Positions 36,996-50,519 of a stretch of 64,000 bases of DNA are shown here, piece by piece (position 1 is the first letter of the stretch; every line of letters starts with the position of its first letter). This DNA comes from Galeruca laticollis (lineage: Eukaryota > Arthropoda > Insecta > Coleoptera > Chrysomelidae): the NCBI GenBank assembly GCA_963921935.1, contig OY998180.1:248001-312000 (forward strand), read 5' to 3'. A program made the translations under genes and the position numbers. A model generated the notes under the pieces. It made no database searches, was not told the origin of the DNA, and saw only the letters and a list, made by a program, of their open reading frames with translations.

Positions 36996-38399
36996 ATCCA
37001 TTAAGTCATTTACACCACAGCAGATAAAATTGAGAATTACTTTAATATATCTAAAATCGTTTGTAGTATATATCAGTACACTATTGATTTTATAGTGAGG
37101 ATATTAGTCTCTAAAAAACATTTAAAAATCGAATTACCCGATAATAAAACCAACTCATTTTGATCTCACCCTCACTACAAACGATGTAGATAATTGTGGT
37201 AGCATTCCAATTTTTTCAGTAGACGTTATGATACACGAAAAATAGGATTATATATTAAATCAATAAAACCACATCAGATAAAATTGAAAATCACTTTAAT
37301 AAATGTAAAATCGTTTGTAATATATATCAGATCACTTTTGAATTCGTAGTAAAAGTATTGGTCTCTGAAAAACATTGGATATTAAAACCAATTTATTCTG
37401 ATCTTCACCCTTACTATAAACGATGTAGATAATTGTGTTAGCATTTTAAATTTTTCAGTAGACATTGTGATACACTAAAAATAAAATTATCCATTAAATC
37501 ATGGACACCACAGCAGATAAAATTGAGAATTACTTTAATATATCTAAAATCGTTTGTAGTATATATCATTACACTATTGATTTTATAGTAAGAATATTAG
37601 TCTCTGAAAAACATTTGAAAATCGAATTAACCGATAATAAAACCAACTCATTTTGATCTCACCCTCACTACAAACGATCTAGATAATTGTGGTAGCATTC
37701 CAATTTTTTCAGTAGACATTGTGATACACGAAAAATAAAATTATTTAATAAATCAATAACACCACATCAGTTAAAATTGAAAATAATTTTAATACATCTA
37801 AAATCGTTTGTAGTATATATCAGAACACTTTTAAATTTGTTGTAAGAGTATTAGTCTCTGAAAAACATTTAAAAATCAAATTACCCGATAATAAAACCAA
37901 CTCATTTTGATCTCACCCTCACTACAAACGATGTAGATAATTGTGGTAGCATTCCAATTTTTTCAGTAGACATTGTGATACACGAAAAATAAAATTATTT
38001 AATAAATCAATAACACCACATCAGTTAAAATTGAAAATAATTTTAATACATCTAAAATCGTTTGTAGTATATATCAGAACACTTTTGAATTTGTAGTAAA
38101 AATATTGGTCTCTGAAAAACATTGGATAATAAAACCAATTTATTCTAATCTCACCGTTACTATAAACGATGTGGATAATTGTGGTAGCATTTTAATTTTT
38201 TCTGTAGAAATTGTGATACTCACCAAATAAAATTATCCATTGAATCATTGACACCACAGCAGCTAAATTGAAAATCAACTCAATATATCTGAAATCGTTT
38301 GTAGTATATATCAGACCACTCTCGAATTTGTACTACAAACGATGTAGATAATTGTGGTAGCATTTTAATTTTTTCAGTAGGCATTGTGATATTCGAAAA
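36996..38399. repeat. Start of the M-L-L-M-S 1,158-bp HOR series
   Basis: The marker atcacttttgaattcgtag occurs at 37,331 and 38,489, a spacing of 1,158 bp, which is 238+254+254+238+174. Also present are tagtgaggatattag, gatcttcacccttac with an extra t, and aatcatggacaccac. Confidence 0.78.
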
Positions 38400-40030
38400 A
38401 TAGAATTATCCATTAAATCATTGACACCACATCAGATAAAATTGAAAATCACTTTAATAAATGTAAAATCGTTTGTAATATATATCGGATCACTTTTGAA
38501 TTCGTAGTAAAAGTATTGGTCTCTGAAAAACATTGGATAATAAAACCAATTTATTCTGATCTCACCCTTACTATAAACGATGTAGATAATTGTGGTAACA
38601 TTTTAAATTTTTCAGTAGACATTGAGATACACTAAAAATAAAATTATCCATTAAATCATGGACACCACAGCAGATAAAATTGAGAATTACTTTAATATAT
38701 CTAAAATCGTTTGTAGTATATATCATTACACTATTGATTTTATAGTAAGAATATTAGTCTCTGAAAAACATTTGAAAATCGAATTAACCGATAATAAAAC
38801 CAACTCATTTTGATCTCACCCTCACTACAAACGATCTAGATAATTGTGGTCGTATTTCAATTTTTTCAGTAGACATTGTGATACACGAAAAATAAAATTA
38901 TACATTAAATCAATAACACCACATCATATAAAATTGAAAATCACTTCAATCCATCTAAAATCGTTTGTAGTATATATCAGAACACTTTTGAATTTGTTGT
39001 AATAGTATTAGTCTCTGAAAAACATTTAAAAATCAAATTACCCGATAATAAAACCAACTCATTTTGATCTCACCCTCACTACAAACGATGTAGATTATTG
39101 TGGTAGCATTCCAATTTTTTCAGTAGACATTGTGATACGCGAAAAATAAAATTATATAATAAATCAATAACAACACATCACTCAAAATTGAAAATAATTT
39201 TAATACATCTAAAATCGTTTGTAGTATATATCAGAACACTTTTGAATTTGTAGTAAAAATATTGGTCTCTTAAAAACATTGTATAATGGAACCAATTTAT
39301 TCTGATCTCACCGTTACTATAAACGATGTGGATAATTGTGGTAGCATTTAAATTTTTTCAGTAGAAATTGTGATACTCACCAAATAAAATTATCCATTGA
39401 ATCTTTGACACCACAGCAGCTGAATTGAAAATCAATTCAATATATCTGAAATCGTTTGTAGTATATATCATAACACTCTTGAAATTGTACTACAACCGAT
39501 GTAGATAATTGTGGTAGCATTTTAATTTTTTCAGTAAGTATTGTGATACTCAAAAAATAAAATTATCCATCAAATCATTGACACCACAGCAGATAAAATT
39601 AAGAATTACTTTAATATATCTAAAATCGTTTGTAGTATATATCAGTACACTCTTGATTTTATAGTAAAAATATTAGGCTCTGAAAAACATTTAAAAATCG
39701 AATTAACCGATAATAAGACCAATTCATTTTGATCTCACCTTCAGTACAAACGATGTAGATAATTGTGGTAGCATTCCAATTTTTTCAGTAGACATTGTGA
39801 TACACGAAAAATAAAATTATACATTAAAGCAATAATACCACATCAGATAAAGTTGAAAATCACTTCAATCCATCTAAAATCGTTAGTAGTATATATCAGA
39901 ACACTTTTGAATTGGTTGTAAGAGTATTAGTCTCTAAAAAACATTTAAAAATCAAATTACCCGATAATAAAACCAACTCATTTTGATCTCACCCTCACTA
40001 CAAACGATGTAGATAATTGTGGTCGCATTT
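38400..40030. repeat. 1.6-kb duplicated block, partner 43,445-45,070
   Basis: Offset 5,044, then 5,036 after an 8-bp deletion in the partner (44,041-44,050). Shared markers: taataaatgtaaaatcg with gatcactt, cattgtataatg, gcatttaaattttttcag, aatctttgacacc, cagctgaattg, tcagtaagtattg, tattaggctctg and tcgttagtag. This copy has cacatcatataaaattg and tctcaccttcagtac as private changes. Confidence 0.82.
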
Positions 40031-41139
40031 CAATTTTTTCAGTAGACATTGTGATACACGAAAAATGAAATTATCCATTTTATCATTAACACAACATCAG
40101 CTAAAATTGAAAATCACATTAATATATCTAAAATCGTTTGTAGTATATATCAGAATATTTTTTAATTTGTAGTGAAAATATTGGTCTCTGAAAAACATTG
40201 GATAATCGAATTTACTGATAATGAAACCAACTCATTCTGATCTCACCCTTACTACAGACGATGTAGATAATTGTGGTAGCATTTCAATTTTTCCAGTAGA
40301 CATTGTGAAACACGAAAATTAGAAATATCCATTGAATTAATAACACCACATCAGACGAAATTGAAAATTACTTTGATACATCTGAAATCGTTTATAGTAT
40401 ATATCAGAATACTCTTGATTTTGTAGTAAGAGTATTAGTCCCCGACACACATTAAATAATCGATTCAACCGATAATAAAACCAACTCATTCTGATCTCAG
40501 CGTTTCTACAAACGATGTAGATAATTGTGGTAGCATTTTGAATTTTTCAGTAGACATTGTGATAGACTAAGAATAAAATTATCCATTTAATCATTAACAC
40601 AACATCAGATAAAAATGAAAATCACATTATTATATGTAAAATCGTTTGTAGTATATATCAGAACATTTTTTAATTGGTAGTGAAAATATTGGTCTCTGAA
40701 AAACATTGGATAATCGAAATTACTGATAATGAAACCAACTCATTCTGATCTCACCCTTACTACAAACGATGTAGATAATTGTGGTAGCATTTCAATTTTT
40801 CCAGTAGACATTGTGAAACACGAAAATTAGAAATATCCATTGAATTATTAACACCACATCAGACGAAATTGAAAATTACTTTGATACATCTGAAATCGTT
40901 TATAGTATATATCAGAATACTCTTGATTTTGTAGTAAGAGTATTAGTCCCCGACACACATTAAATAATCGATTCAACCGATAATAAAACCAACTCATTCT
41001 GATCTCAGCGTTTCTACAAACGATGTAGATAATTGTGGTAGCATTTTGAATTTTTCAGTAGACATTGTGATAGACTAAGAATAAAATTATCCATTAAATC
41101 ATTGACACCACAGCAGCTAAAACAGAAAATCAATTCAAT
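40031..41139. repeat. C-type dimer in tandem, copy 3
   Basis: C-a and C-b units occur twice at 508-bp spacing (cagacgaaattg markers at 40,352 and 40,860). Both C-b copies share cgaaaattagaaatatcc, catctgaaatcgtttatag and cccgacacacatt. These distinguish this block from C2 and C4 and show the dimer was doubled locally. S units with cagctaaaacagaaaatc follow. Confidence 0.82.
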
Positions 41140-42612
41140 ATATCTTAAATCGTTTGTAGTATATATCAGAACACTCTTGAATTTGTACTACAAACGATGT
41201 AGATAATTGTGGTGGCGTTTTGATTTTTCCTGTAGGCGTTGTGATACCTAAAATAAAATTATCCATTAAATAATTGACACCACAGCAGCTAAAATTGATA
41301 ATCAATTCAATATACCTAAAATCGTTTGTAGTATATATCAGAACACTCTTGAATTTGTACTACAAACGATGTAGATAATTGTGGTAGTATTTTAATTTTT
41401 TCTGTAGGCATTGTGATACTCGAAAAATAAAATTATCCATTAAATCATTGACAGCACGGCATCTTAGATTGAAAATCAATTCAATATATCTAAAATCGTT
41501 TGTACTATATATCAGAACACTTTTGAATTCGTTGTGAAAATATAACTCTCTGAAAAACATTAGATAATCGAATTAACCGATTATAAATCCAACTCATTCT
41601 GATCTCACCCTTACTAAAATTGATGTAGGTAATTGTGGTAGCATTTCAATTTTCTCTATAGATATTGTGATACACGAAAAATAAAATTTTCCATTAAATC
41701 AATAACACCATCAGGAAAAATCTAAAATCACTTTAATACATCTAAAATCGGTTGTAGTATAAATCAGAACACTTTAGAATTTGTAGTAAAAATATACGTC
41801 TCTGAAAAACATTGGATAATAAAACCTATTCATTCTGATCTCACCCCAACTACAAACGATGTAGATAATTGTGGTCGCATTTCAATTTTTTCAGTAGACA
41901 TTGTGAATTACTTTCATATATATAAAATCGTTTGTAGTATATATCAGTACACTCTTGATTTTATAGTAATAATATTAGTCTCTGAAAAACAGTTAAATAT
42001 CGAATTAACCGATAATAAAACTAACTCATTTTGATCTCACCCTCACTACAAACGATGTAGATAATTGTGGTAGCATTTCAATTTTTTCAGTAGACATTGT
42101 GATACACGGAAAATAGAATTATACATTAAATCAATAACACCACATCAGATAAAATTGAAAAACACTTCAATCCATCTAAAATCGTTTGTAGTATATATCA
42201 GAACACTTTTGAATTTGTAGTAAAAATATTGGCCTCTGCAAAACATTGGATAATAAAACCAATTTATTCTGATCTCACCCTTACTATAAACGATGTAGAT
42301 AATTGTGATAGCATTTTAAATTTTTCAGTAGACATTGTGATACACTAAAAATAAAATTGTCCATTAAATGATTGACACCACAGCAGCTAAAATTGAAAAT
42401 CAATTCAATATATCTAAAATCGTTTGTAGTATATATCAGAACACTCTTGAATTTGTACTACAAACGATGTAGATAATTGTGACAGTATTTTAATTTTTTC
42501 AGTAGGCATTGTGATACTCAAAAAATTAAATTATCCATTAAGTCATTTACACCACAGCAGATAAAATTGAGAATTACTTTAATATATCTAAAATCGTTTG
42601 TAGTATATATCA
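41140..42612. repeat. Second copy of the 6.05-kb block
   Basis: Partner of 6,048-7,520 at offset 35,092. It continues directly from C3, so the 6.05-kb copy probably derives from a source that also had C-type dimers. Differences by eye are few: gcgtttt, gatacacg and aaaaaattaaatt. After 42,612 it switches to atcattacactattg. Confidence 0.87.
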
Positions 42613-43757
42613 TTACACTATTGATTTTATAGTAAGAATATTAGTCTCTGAAAAACATTTGAAAATCGAATTAACCGATAATAAAACCAACTCATTTTGA
42701 TCTCACCCTCACTACAAACGATCTAGATAATTGTGGTCGTATTTCAATTTTTTCAGTAGACATTGTGATACACGAAAAATAAAATTATACATTAAATCAA
42801 TAACACCACATCAGATAAAATTGAAAATCACTTCAATCCACCTAAAATCGTTTGTAGTATATATCAGAACACTTTTAAATTTGTTGTAAGAGTATTAGTC
42901 TCTGAAAAACATTTAAAAATCAAATTACTCGATAATAAAACCAACTCATTTTGATCTCACCCTCACTACAAACGATGTAGATAATTGTGGTAGCATTCCA
43001 ATTTTTCCAGTAGACATTGTGATACACGAAAAATAAAATTATATAATGAATCAATAACACCACATCAGTCAAAATTGAAAATAATTTTAATACTTCTAAA
43101 ATCGTTTGTAGTATATATCAGAACACTTTTGAATTTGTAGTAAAAATATTGGTCTCTGAAAAACATTGGATAATAAAACCAATTTATTCTGATCTCACCG
43201 TTACTATAAACGATGTGGATAATTGTGGTAGCATTTTAATTTTTTCAGTAGAAATTGTGATACTCACCAAATAAAATTATCCATTGAATCATTGACACCA
43301 CAGCAGCTAAATTGAAAATCATTTCAATATATCTGAAATCGTTTGTAGTATATATCATAACACTCTTGAATTTGTACTACAACCGATGTAGATAATTGTG
43401 GTTGCATTTTAATTTTTTCAGTAGGTATTGTGATACTCAAAAAATAAAATTATCCATTAAATCATTGACACCACATCAGATAAAATCGAAAATCACTTTA
43501 ATAAATGTAAAATCGTTTGTAATATATATCAGATCACTTTCGAATTCGTAGTAAAAGTATTGGTCTCTGAAAAACATTGGATAATAAAACCAATTTATTC
43601 TGATCTCACCCTTACTATAAACGATGTAGATAATTGTGGTAGCATTTTAAATTTTTCAGTAGACATTGTGATACACTAAAAATAAAATTATCCATTAAAT
43701 CATTGACACCACAGCAGATAAAATTGAGAATTACTTTAATATATCTAAAATCGTTTG
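42613..43757. repeat. Copy of the 1,158-bp HOR, relative of 38.7-39.5 kb
   Basis: 42,600-43,470 matches 43,758-44,620 (offset 1,158) and 38,712-39,550 (offset 3,888). Order: L, L, M, S, M. Private states include cacctaaaatcg, aatacttctaaaatcg and gtggttgcatt. Confidence 0.78.
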
Positions 43758-45070
43758 TAGTATATATCATTACACTATTGATTTTATAGTAAGAATATTA
43801 GTCTCTGAAAAACATTTGAAAATCGAATTAACCGATAATAAAACCAACTCATTTTGATCTCACCCTCACTACAAACGATCTAGATAATTGTGGTCGCATT
43901 TCAATTTTTTCAGTAGACATTGTGATACACGAAAAATAAAATTATACATTAAATCAATAACACCACATCAGATAAAATTGAAAGTCACTTCAATCCATCT
44001 AAAATCGTTCGTAGTATATATCAGAACACTTTTGAATTTGTTGTAAGTCTCTGAAAAACATTTAAAAATCAAATTACCCGATAATAAAACCAACTCATTT
44101 TGATCTCACCCTCACTACAAACGATGTAGATAATTGTGGTAGCATTCCAATTTTTTCAGTCGACATTGTGATACACGAAAAATAAATTTATATAATAAAT
44201 CAATAACACCACATCACTTAAAATTGAAAATAATTTTAATACATCTAAAATCGTTTGTAGTATATATCAGAACACTTTTGAATTTGTAGTAAAAATATTG
44301 CTCTCTGAAAAACATTGTATAATGAAACCAATTTATTCTGATCTCACCGTTACTATAAACGATGTGGATAATTGTGGTAGCATTTAAATTTTTTCAGTAG
44401 AAATTGTGATACTCACCAAATAAAATTATCCATTGAATCTTTGACACCACAGCAGCTGAATTGAAAATCAATTCAATATATCTGAAATCGTTTGTAGTAT
44501 ATATCATAACACTCTTGAATTTGTACTACAACCGATGTATATAATTGTGGTAGCATTTTAATTTTTTCAGTAAGTATTGTGATACTCAGAAAATAAAATT
44601 ATCCATTAAATCATTGACACCACAGCAGATAAAATTAAGAATTACTTTAATATATCTAAAATCGTTTGTAGTATATATCAGTACACTCTTGATTTTATAG
44701 TAAAAATATTAGGCTCTGAAAAACATTTAAAAATCGAATTAACCGATAATAAGACCAATCCATTTTGATCTCACCCTCACTACAAACGATGTAGATAATA
44801 GTGGTAGCATTTCAATTTTTTCAGTTGACATTGTGATACACGAAAAATAAAATTATACATTAAAGCAATAATACCACATCAGATAAAGTTGAAAATCACT
44901 TCAATCCATCTAAAATCGTTAGTAGTATATATCAGAACACTTTTGAATTTATGTAAGAGTATTAGTCTCTAAAAAACATTTAAAAATCAAATTACCCGAT
45001 AATAAAACCAACTCATTTTGATCTCACCCTCACTACAAACGATGTAGATAATTGTGGTCGCATTTCAATT
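43758..45070. repeat. Second copy of the 38.4-kb block
   Basis: Partner of 38,713-40,030. The 8-bp deletion at 44,041-44,050 gives ttgtaagtctctg. It contains tattgctctctg, gatgtatataattg and caatccattttgatc as private changes. At 45,070 it turns into the gatacccgaaaaat L variant. Confidence 0.8.
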
Positions 45071-46189
45071 TTGACAGTAGACATTGTGATACCCGAAAAA
45101 TAAAATTATACATTAAATCAATAACACCACATCAGATAAAATTGAAAATCACTTTAATACATCTAAAATCGTTTGTAGTATATATCAGAACACTTTTGAG
45201 TTTGTAGTAAAAATATTGGTCTCTGGAAAACATTGGATAATAGAACCAATTTATTCTGATCTATAAACGATGTAGGTAATTGTGGTAGCATTTTAATTTT
45301 TTCAGTAGACATTGTGATACTCACAAAATAAAATTATCCATTAAATCATTGACACCACTGCAGATAATATTGAAAATCAATTCAATATATCTAAAATCGT
45401 TTGTAGTATATATCAGAAAACTCTTGAATTTGTACTACAAACGATGTAGATAATTGTGGTAGCATTTTAATTTTTTCAGTAGGCATTGTGATACTCAAAA
45501 AATAAAATTATCCATTAAATCATTGACACCACTGCAAATAATATTGAGAATTACTTTAATATATCTAAAATCGTTTGTATTATATATCAGTACACTCCTG
45601 ATTTGATAGTAAGAATATTAGTCTCTGGAAAACATATAAAAATCGAATTAACCGATAATAAAAACAACTCATTTTGATCTCACCCTCACTACAAACCATC
45701 TAGATAATTGTGGTCGCATTTCAATTTTTTCAGTAGATATTGTGATACACTAAAAATAAAATTATCCATTAAATCATTGAAACCACAACAGATAAAATTG
45801 AGAATTCTTTTAATATATCTAAAATCGTTTGTAGTATATATCAGTACACTATTGATTTTATAGTAAGAATATTAGTCTCTGAAAAACATTTAAAAATCAA
45901 ATTACCCGATAATAAAACCAACTCATTTTGATCTCACCCTCACTACAAACGATGTAGATAATTGTGATACACGGAAAATAAAATTATTTAATAAATCAAT
46001 AACACCACATCAGTTAAAATTGAAAATAATTTTAATACATCTAAAATCGTTTGTAGTATATATCAGAACACTTTTGAATTTGTAGTAAAAATATTGGTCT
46101 CTGAAAAACATTGGATAACAAAACCAATTTATTCTGATCTATAAACGATGTAGATAATTGTGGTAGCATTCTAATTTTTTCAGTAGACA
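45071..46189. repeat. Mosaic with a copy of 33.84-34.6 kb
   Basis: 45,371-46,135 matches 33,842-34,606 at offset 11,529, including cactgcaaataatattg, aaaccatctag, agaattcttttaat and the 32-bp-deleted unit at 45,961. Two M units have lost 10 bp so that gatct joins ataaacg (45,258 and 46,138). Confidence 0.78.
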
Positions 46190-47139
46190 TTGTGATACTC
46201 ACAAAATAAAATTATCCATTGAATCATTGACACCACAGCAGCTGAATTGAAAATCAATTCAATATATCTGAAATCGTTTGTAGTATATATCATAACACTC
46301 TTGAATTTGTACTACAAACGATGTAGATAATTGTGGTAGCATTTTAATTGATGTGATGTGATACTCGAAAAATGAAATTATCCATTAAATCATTGACACC
46401 ACAGCAGATAAAATTGAGAATTACTTTAATATATCTAACATCGTTCGTAGTATCTATCAGTACACTCTTGATTTTATAGTAAGAATATTAGTTTCTGAAA
46501 AACAGTTAAAAATCGTATTAACCGATAATAAAACCAACTCATTTTGATCTCACCCTCACTACAAACGATGTAGATAGTTGTGGTCGCATTTCAATTTTTT
46601 CAGTAGACATTGTGATACACGAAAAATGAAATTATACATTAAATCAATAACACCACATCAGATAAAATTAAAAAACACTTCAATCCATCTAAAATCGTTT
46701 GTAGTATATATCAGTACACTTTTGAATTTGTAGTAAAAATATTGGTCTCTGCAAAACATTGGATAATAAAACCACTTTATTCTGATCTCACCCTTACTAT
46801 AAACGATGTAGATAATTGTGATGATTTTAAATTTTTCAGCAGACATTGTGATACACTAAAAATAAAATTATCCATTGAATCATTGACACCACAGCAGCTA
46901 AAATTGAAAATCAATTCAATATATCTAAAATCGTTTGTAGTATATATCAGAACACTCTTGAATTTGTACTACAAACGATGTAGATAATTGTGGCAGCATT
47001 TTAATTCTTTTAGTAGACATTGTGATACTCACAAAATAAAATTATCCACTGAAACATTGACACCACAGCAGCTAAATTAAAAATCAATTCAATATATCTG
47101 AAATCGTTCGTAGTATATATCATAACACTCTTAAATTTA
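46190..47139. repeat. Block related to 49.7-50.4, 54.9-55.6 and 57.2-57.95 kb
   Basis: It shares cagctgaattg, ctaacatcgttcgtagtatct, agtttctgaaaaacag, aaatcgtattaacc and cagcagacattg with the three later copies. At 46,343-46,362 the usual T-rich run and cagtagg are replaced by attgatgtgatgtgata, a private local scramble. The L cassette dyad arms are degraded here (tcgttcg). Confidence 0.75.
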
Positions 47140-48389
47140 TACTACAAAAGATGTAGATAATTGTGGTAGCATTTCAATTTTTTCAGTAGACATTGTGAAA
47201 CACGAAAAATAGAAATATCCATTAAATTAATAACACCACATCAGACGAAATTGAAAATTACTTTGATACATCTAAAATCGTTTATAGTATATATCAGAAC
47301 ACTCTTGATTTTGTAGTAAGAATATTAGTCCCCGAGACACAATAAATAATCGATCCAATCGATAATAAAACCAACTCATTCTGATCTCAGCGTTTCTACA
47401 AACGATGTAGATAATTGTGGTAGCATTTTGAATTTTTCAGTAGACATTGTGATAGACTAAGAATAAAATTATCCATTAAATCATTGACACCACAGCAGCT
47501 AAAACGGAAAATCAATTCAATATATCTTAAATCGTTTGTAGTATATATCAGAACACTCTTGAATTTGTACTACAAACGATGTAGATAATTGTGGTGGCAT
47601 TTTAATTTTTCCTGTAGGCGTTGTGATACCCGAAAAATAAAATTATCCATTAAATAATTGACACCACAGCAGCTAAAATTGATAATCAATTCAATATATC
47701 TAAAATCGTTTGTAGTATATATCAGACCACTCTTGAATTTGTACTACAAACGATGTAGATAATTGTGGTAGCATTTTAATTTTCTCAGTAGGCATTGTGA
47801 TACTCGAAAAATAAAATTATTCATTAAATCATTGACACCACAGCATCTTAAATTGAAAATAAATTCAATATACCTAAATTCGTTGGTAGTATCTATCAGA
47901 ACACTCTTGAATTTGTACTACAAACGATGTAGATAATTGTGGTAGCATTTTAATTATTTCTATAGGCAATGTGATACTCGAAAAATAAAATTATCCATTA
48001 AATCATTGACAGCACGGCATCTAAAATTGAAAATCGATTCAATATATCTAAAATCGTTTGTACTATATATCAGAACACTTTTGAATTCGTTGTAAAAATA
48101 TAAGTCTCTGAAAAACATTAGATAATCGAATTAACCGATTATAAAACCAACACATTCTGATCTCACCCTTACTAAAATTGATGTAGGTAATGGTGGTAGC
48201 ATTTCAATTTTCTCAGTAGATATTGTGATACACGAAAAATAAAATTTCCCATTAAATCAATAACACCATCAGGAAAAATCTAAAATCACTTTAATACATC
48301 TAAAATCGGTTGTAGTATAAATCAGAACACTTTAGAATTTGTAGTAAGAATATACGTCTCTGAAAAACATTGGATAATAAAACTAACTC
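47140..48389. repeat. C-type block, copy 4
   Basis: A single C-b unit (cagacgaaattg near 47,246, tagtccccgagacac, aatcgatccaatcg) without a doubled dimer. It is followed by S units (cctgtaggcgttg, cagcatcttaaattg, gacagcacggcatc) and L units with cattagataatcg and tgatgtaggtaatgg. C1 and C3 have the same order. Confidence 0.78.
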
Positions 48390-50519
48390 ATTTTGATCTC
48401 ACCCTCACTACAAACGATGTAGATAATTCTGGTAGCATTTCAATTTTTTCAGTAGATATTGTGATACACGGAAAATGGAATTATACATTAAATAATAACA
48501 CCACATCAGATAAATTTGAAAAACACTTCAATCCATCTAAAATCGTTTGTAGTATATATCAGAACACTTTTGAATTTGTAGTAAAAATATTGGTCTCTGC
48601 AAAACATTGGATAATAAAACCAATTTATTCTGATCTCACCTTTACTATAAACGATGTAGATAATTGTGATAGCATTTAAAATTTTTCAGTAGACATTGTG
48701 ATACACTAAAAATAAAATTGTCCAATAAATCATTGACACCACAGCAGCTAAAATTGAAAATCAATACAATATATCTAAAATCGTTTGTAGTATATATCAG
48801 AACACTCTTGAATTTGTACTACAAACGATGTAGATAATTGTGGTAGCATTTTAATTTTTTCAGTAGGCATAGTGATACTCAAAAAATAAAATTATCCATT
48901 AAGTCATTTACACCACAGCAGATGAAATTGAGAATTACTTTAATATATCTAAAATCGTTTGTAGTATATATCAGTACACTTTTGAATTTGTAGTAAAAAT
49001 ATTGGTCTCTGAAAAACATTGGATAATAAAACCAATTTATTCTGATCTCACCGTTACTATAAACGATGTAGATAATTGTGGTAGCATTTTAATTTTTTCA
49101 GTAGACATTGTGATACTCACCAAATGAAATTATCCATTGAATCATTGACACCACAGCAGCTAAATTGAAAATCAACACAATATATCTGAAATCGTTTGTA
49201 GTATATATCATAACACTCTTGAATTTGTACTACAACCGATGTAGATAATTGTGGTAGCATTTTAATTTCTTCAGTAGACATTGTGATACACGAAAAATAA
49301 AATTATACATTAAAGCAATAATACCACATCAGATAAAGTTGAAAATCACTTCAATCCATCTAAAATCGTTAGTAGTATATATCAGAACACTTTTGAATTT
49401 GTAGTAAAAATATTGGTCTCTGAAAAACATTGGATAATAAAACCAATTTATTCTGATCTCACCGTTACTATAAACGATGTGGATAATTGTGGTAGCATTT
49501 TAATTTTTTCAGTAGAAATTGTGATACTCACCAAATGAAATTATCCATTGAATCATTGACACCACAGCAGCTAAATTGAAAATCAATTCAATATATCTAA
49601 AATCGTTTGTAGTATATATCAGAACACTCTTGAACTTGTACTATAAACGATGTAGATGAATGTGGCAGCATTTTAATTTTTTCAGTAGACATTGTGATAC
49701 TCACAAAATAAACTTATCCATTGAATCATTGACACCACAGCAGCTGAATTGAAAATCAATTCAATATATCTGAAATCGTTTGTAGTATATAACATAACAC
49801 TCTTGAATTTGTACTACAAACGATGTAGATAATTGTGGTAGCATTTTAATTTTTTCAGTAGGCATTGTGATACTCGAAAAATGAAATTATCCATTAAATC
49901 ATTGACACCACAGCAGATAAAATTGAGAATTACTTCAATATATCTAACATCGTTCGTAGTATCTATCAGTACACTCTTGATTTTATAGTAAGAATATTAG
50001 TTTCTGAAAAACAGTTAAAAATCGTATTAACCGATAATAAAACCAACTCATTTTGATCTCACCCTCACTACAAACGATGTAGATAATTGTGGTCGCATTT
50101 CAATTTTTTCAGTAGACATTGTGATACACGAAAAATAAAATTATACATTAAATCAATAACACCACATCAGATAAAATTAAAAAACACTTCAATCCATCTA
50201 AAATGTTTTGTATTATATATCAGAACACTTTTGAATTTGTAGTAAAAATATTGGTCTCTGAAAAACATTGGATAATAAAACCAATTTATTCTGATCTCAC
50301 CCTTACTATAAACGATGTAGATAATTGTGATAGATTTTAAATTTTTTAGCAGACATTGTGATACACTAAAAATAAGATTATCCATCAAATCATTGACACC
50401 ACAGCAGCTAAAATAGAAAATCAATTCAATATATCTAAAATCGTTTGTAGTATATGTCAGAACACTCTTGAATTTGTACTACAAACGATGTATTGAATCA
50501 TTGACACCACAGCAACTAA
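48390..50519. repeat. First copy of the 53.75-kb HOR block
   Basis: 48,548-50,790 matches 53,755-55,997 at offset 5,207. Shared markers: gtccaataaatc, atcaatacaatatat, gcatagtgatactc, atcaacacaatat, cttgaacttgtactataaac, aaataaacttatcc, tataacataac, ctaacatcgttcg, aaaatgttttgtatt. The L unit at 49,265-49,400 (attaaagcaataatacc) is replaced by another variant of equal length in the partner, as expected of local conversion. Confidence 0.82.
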
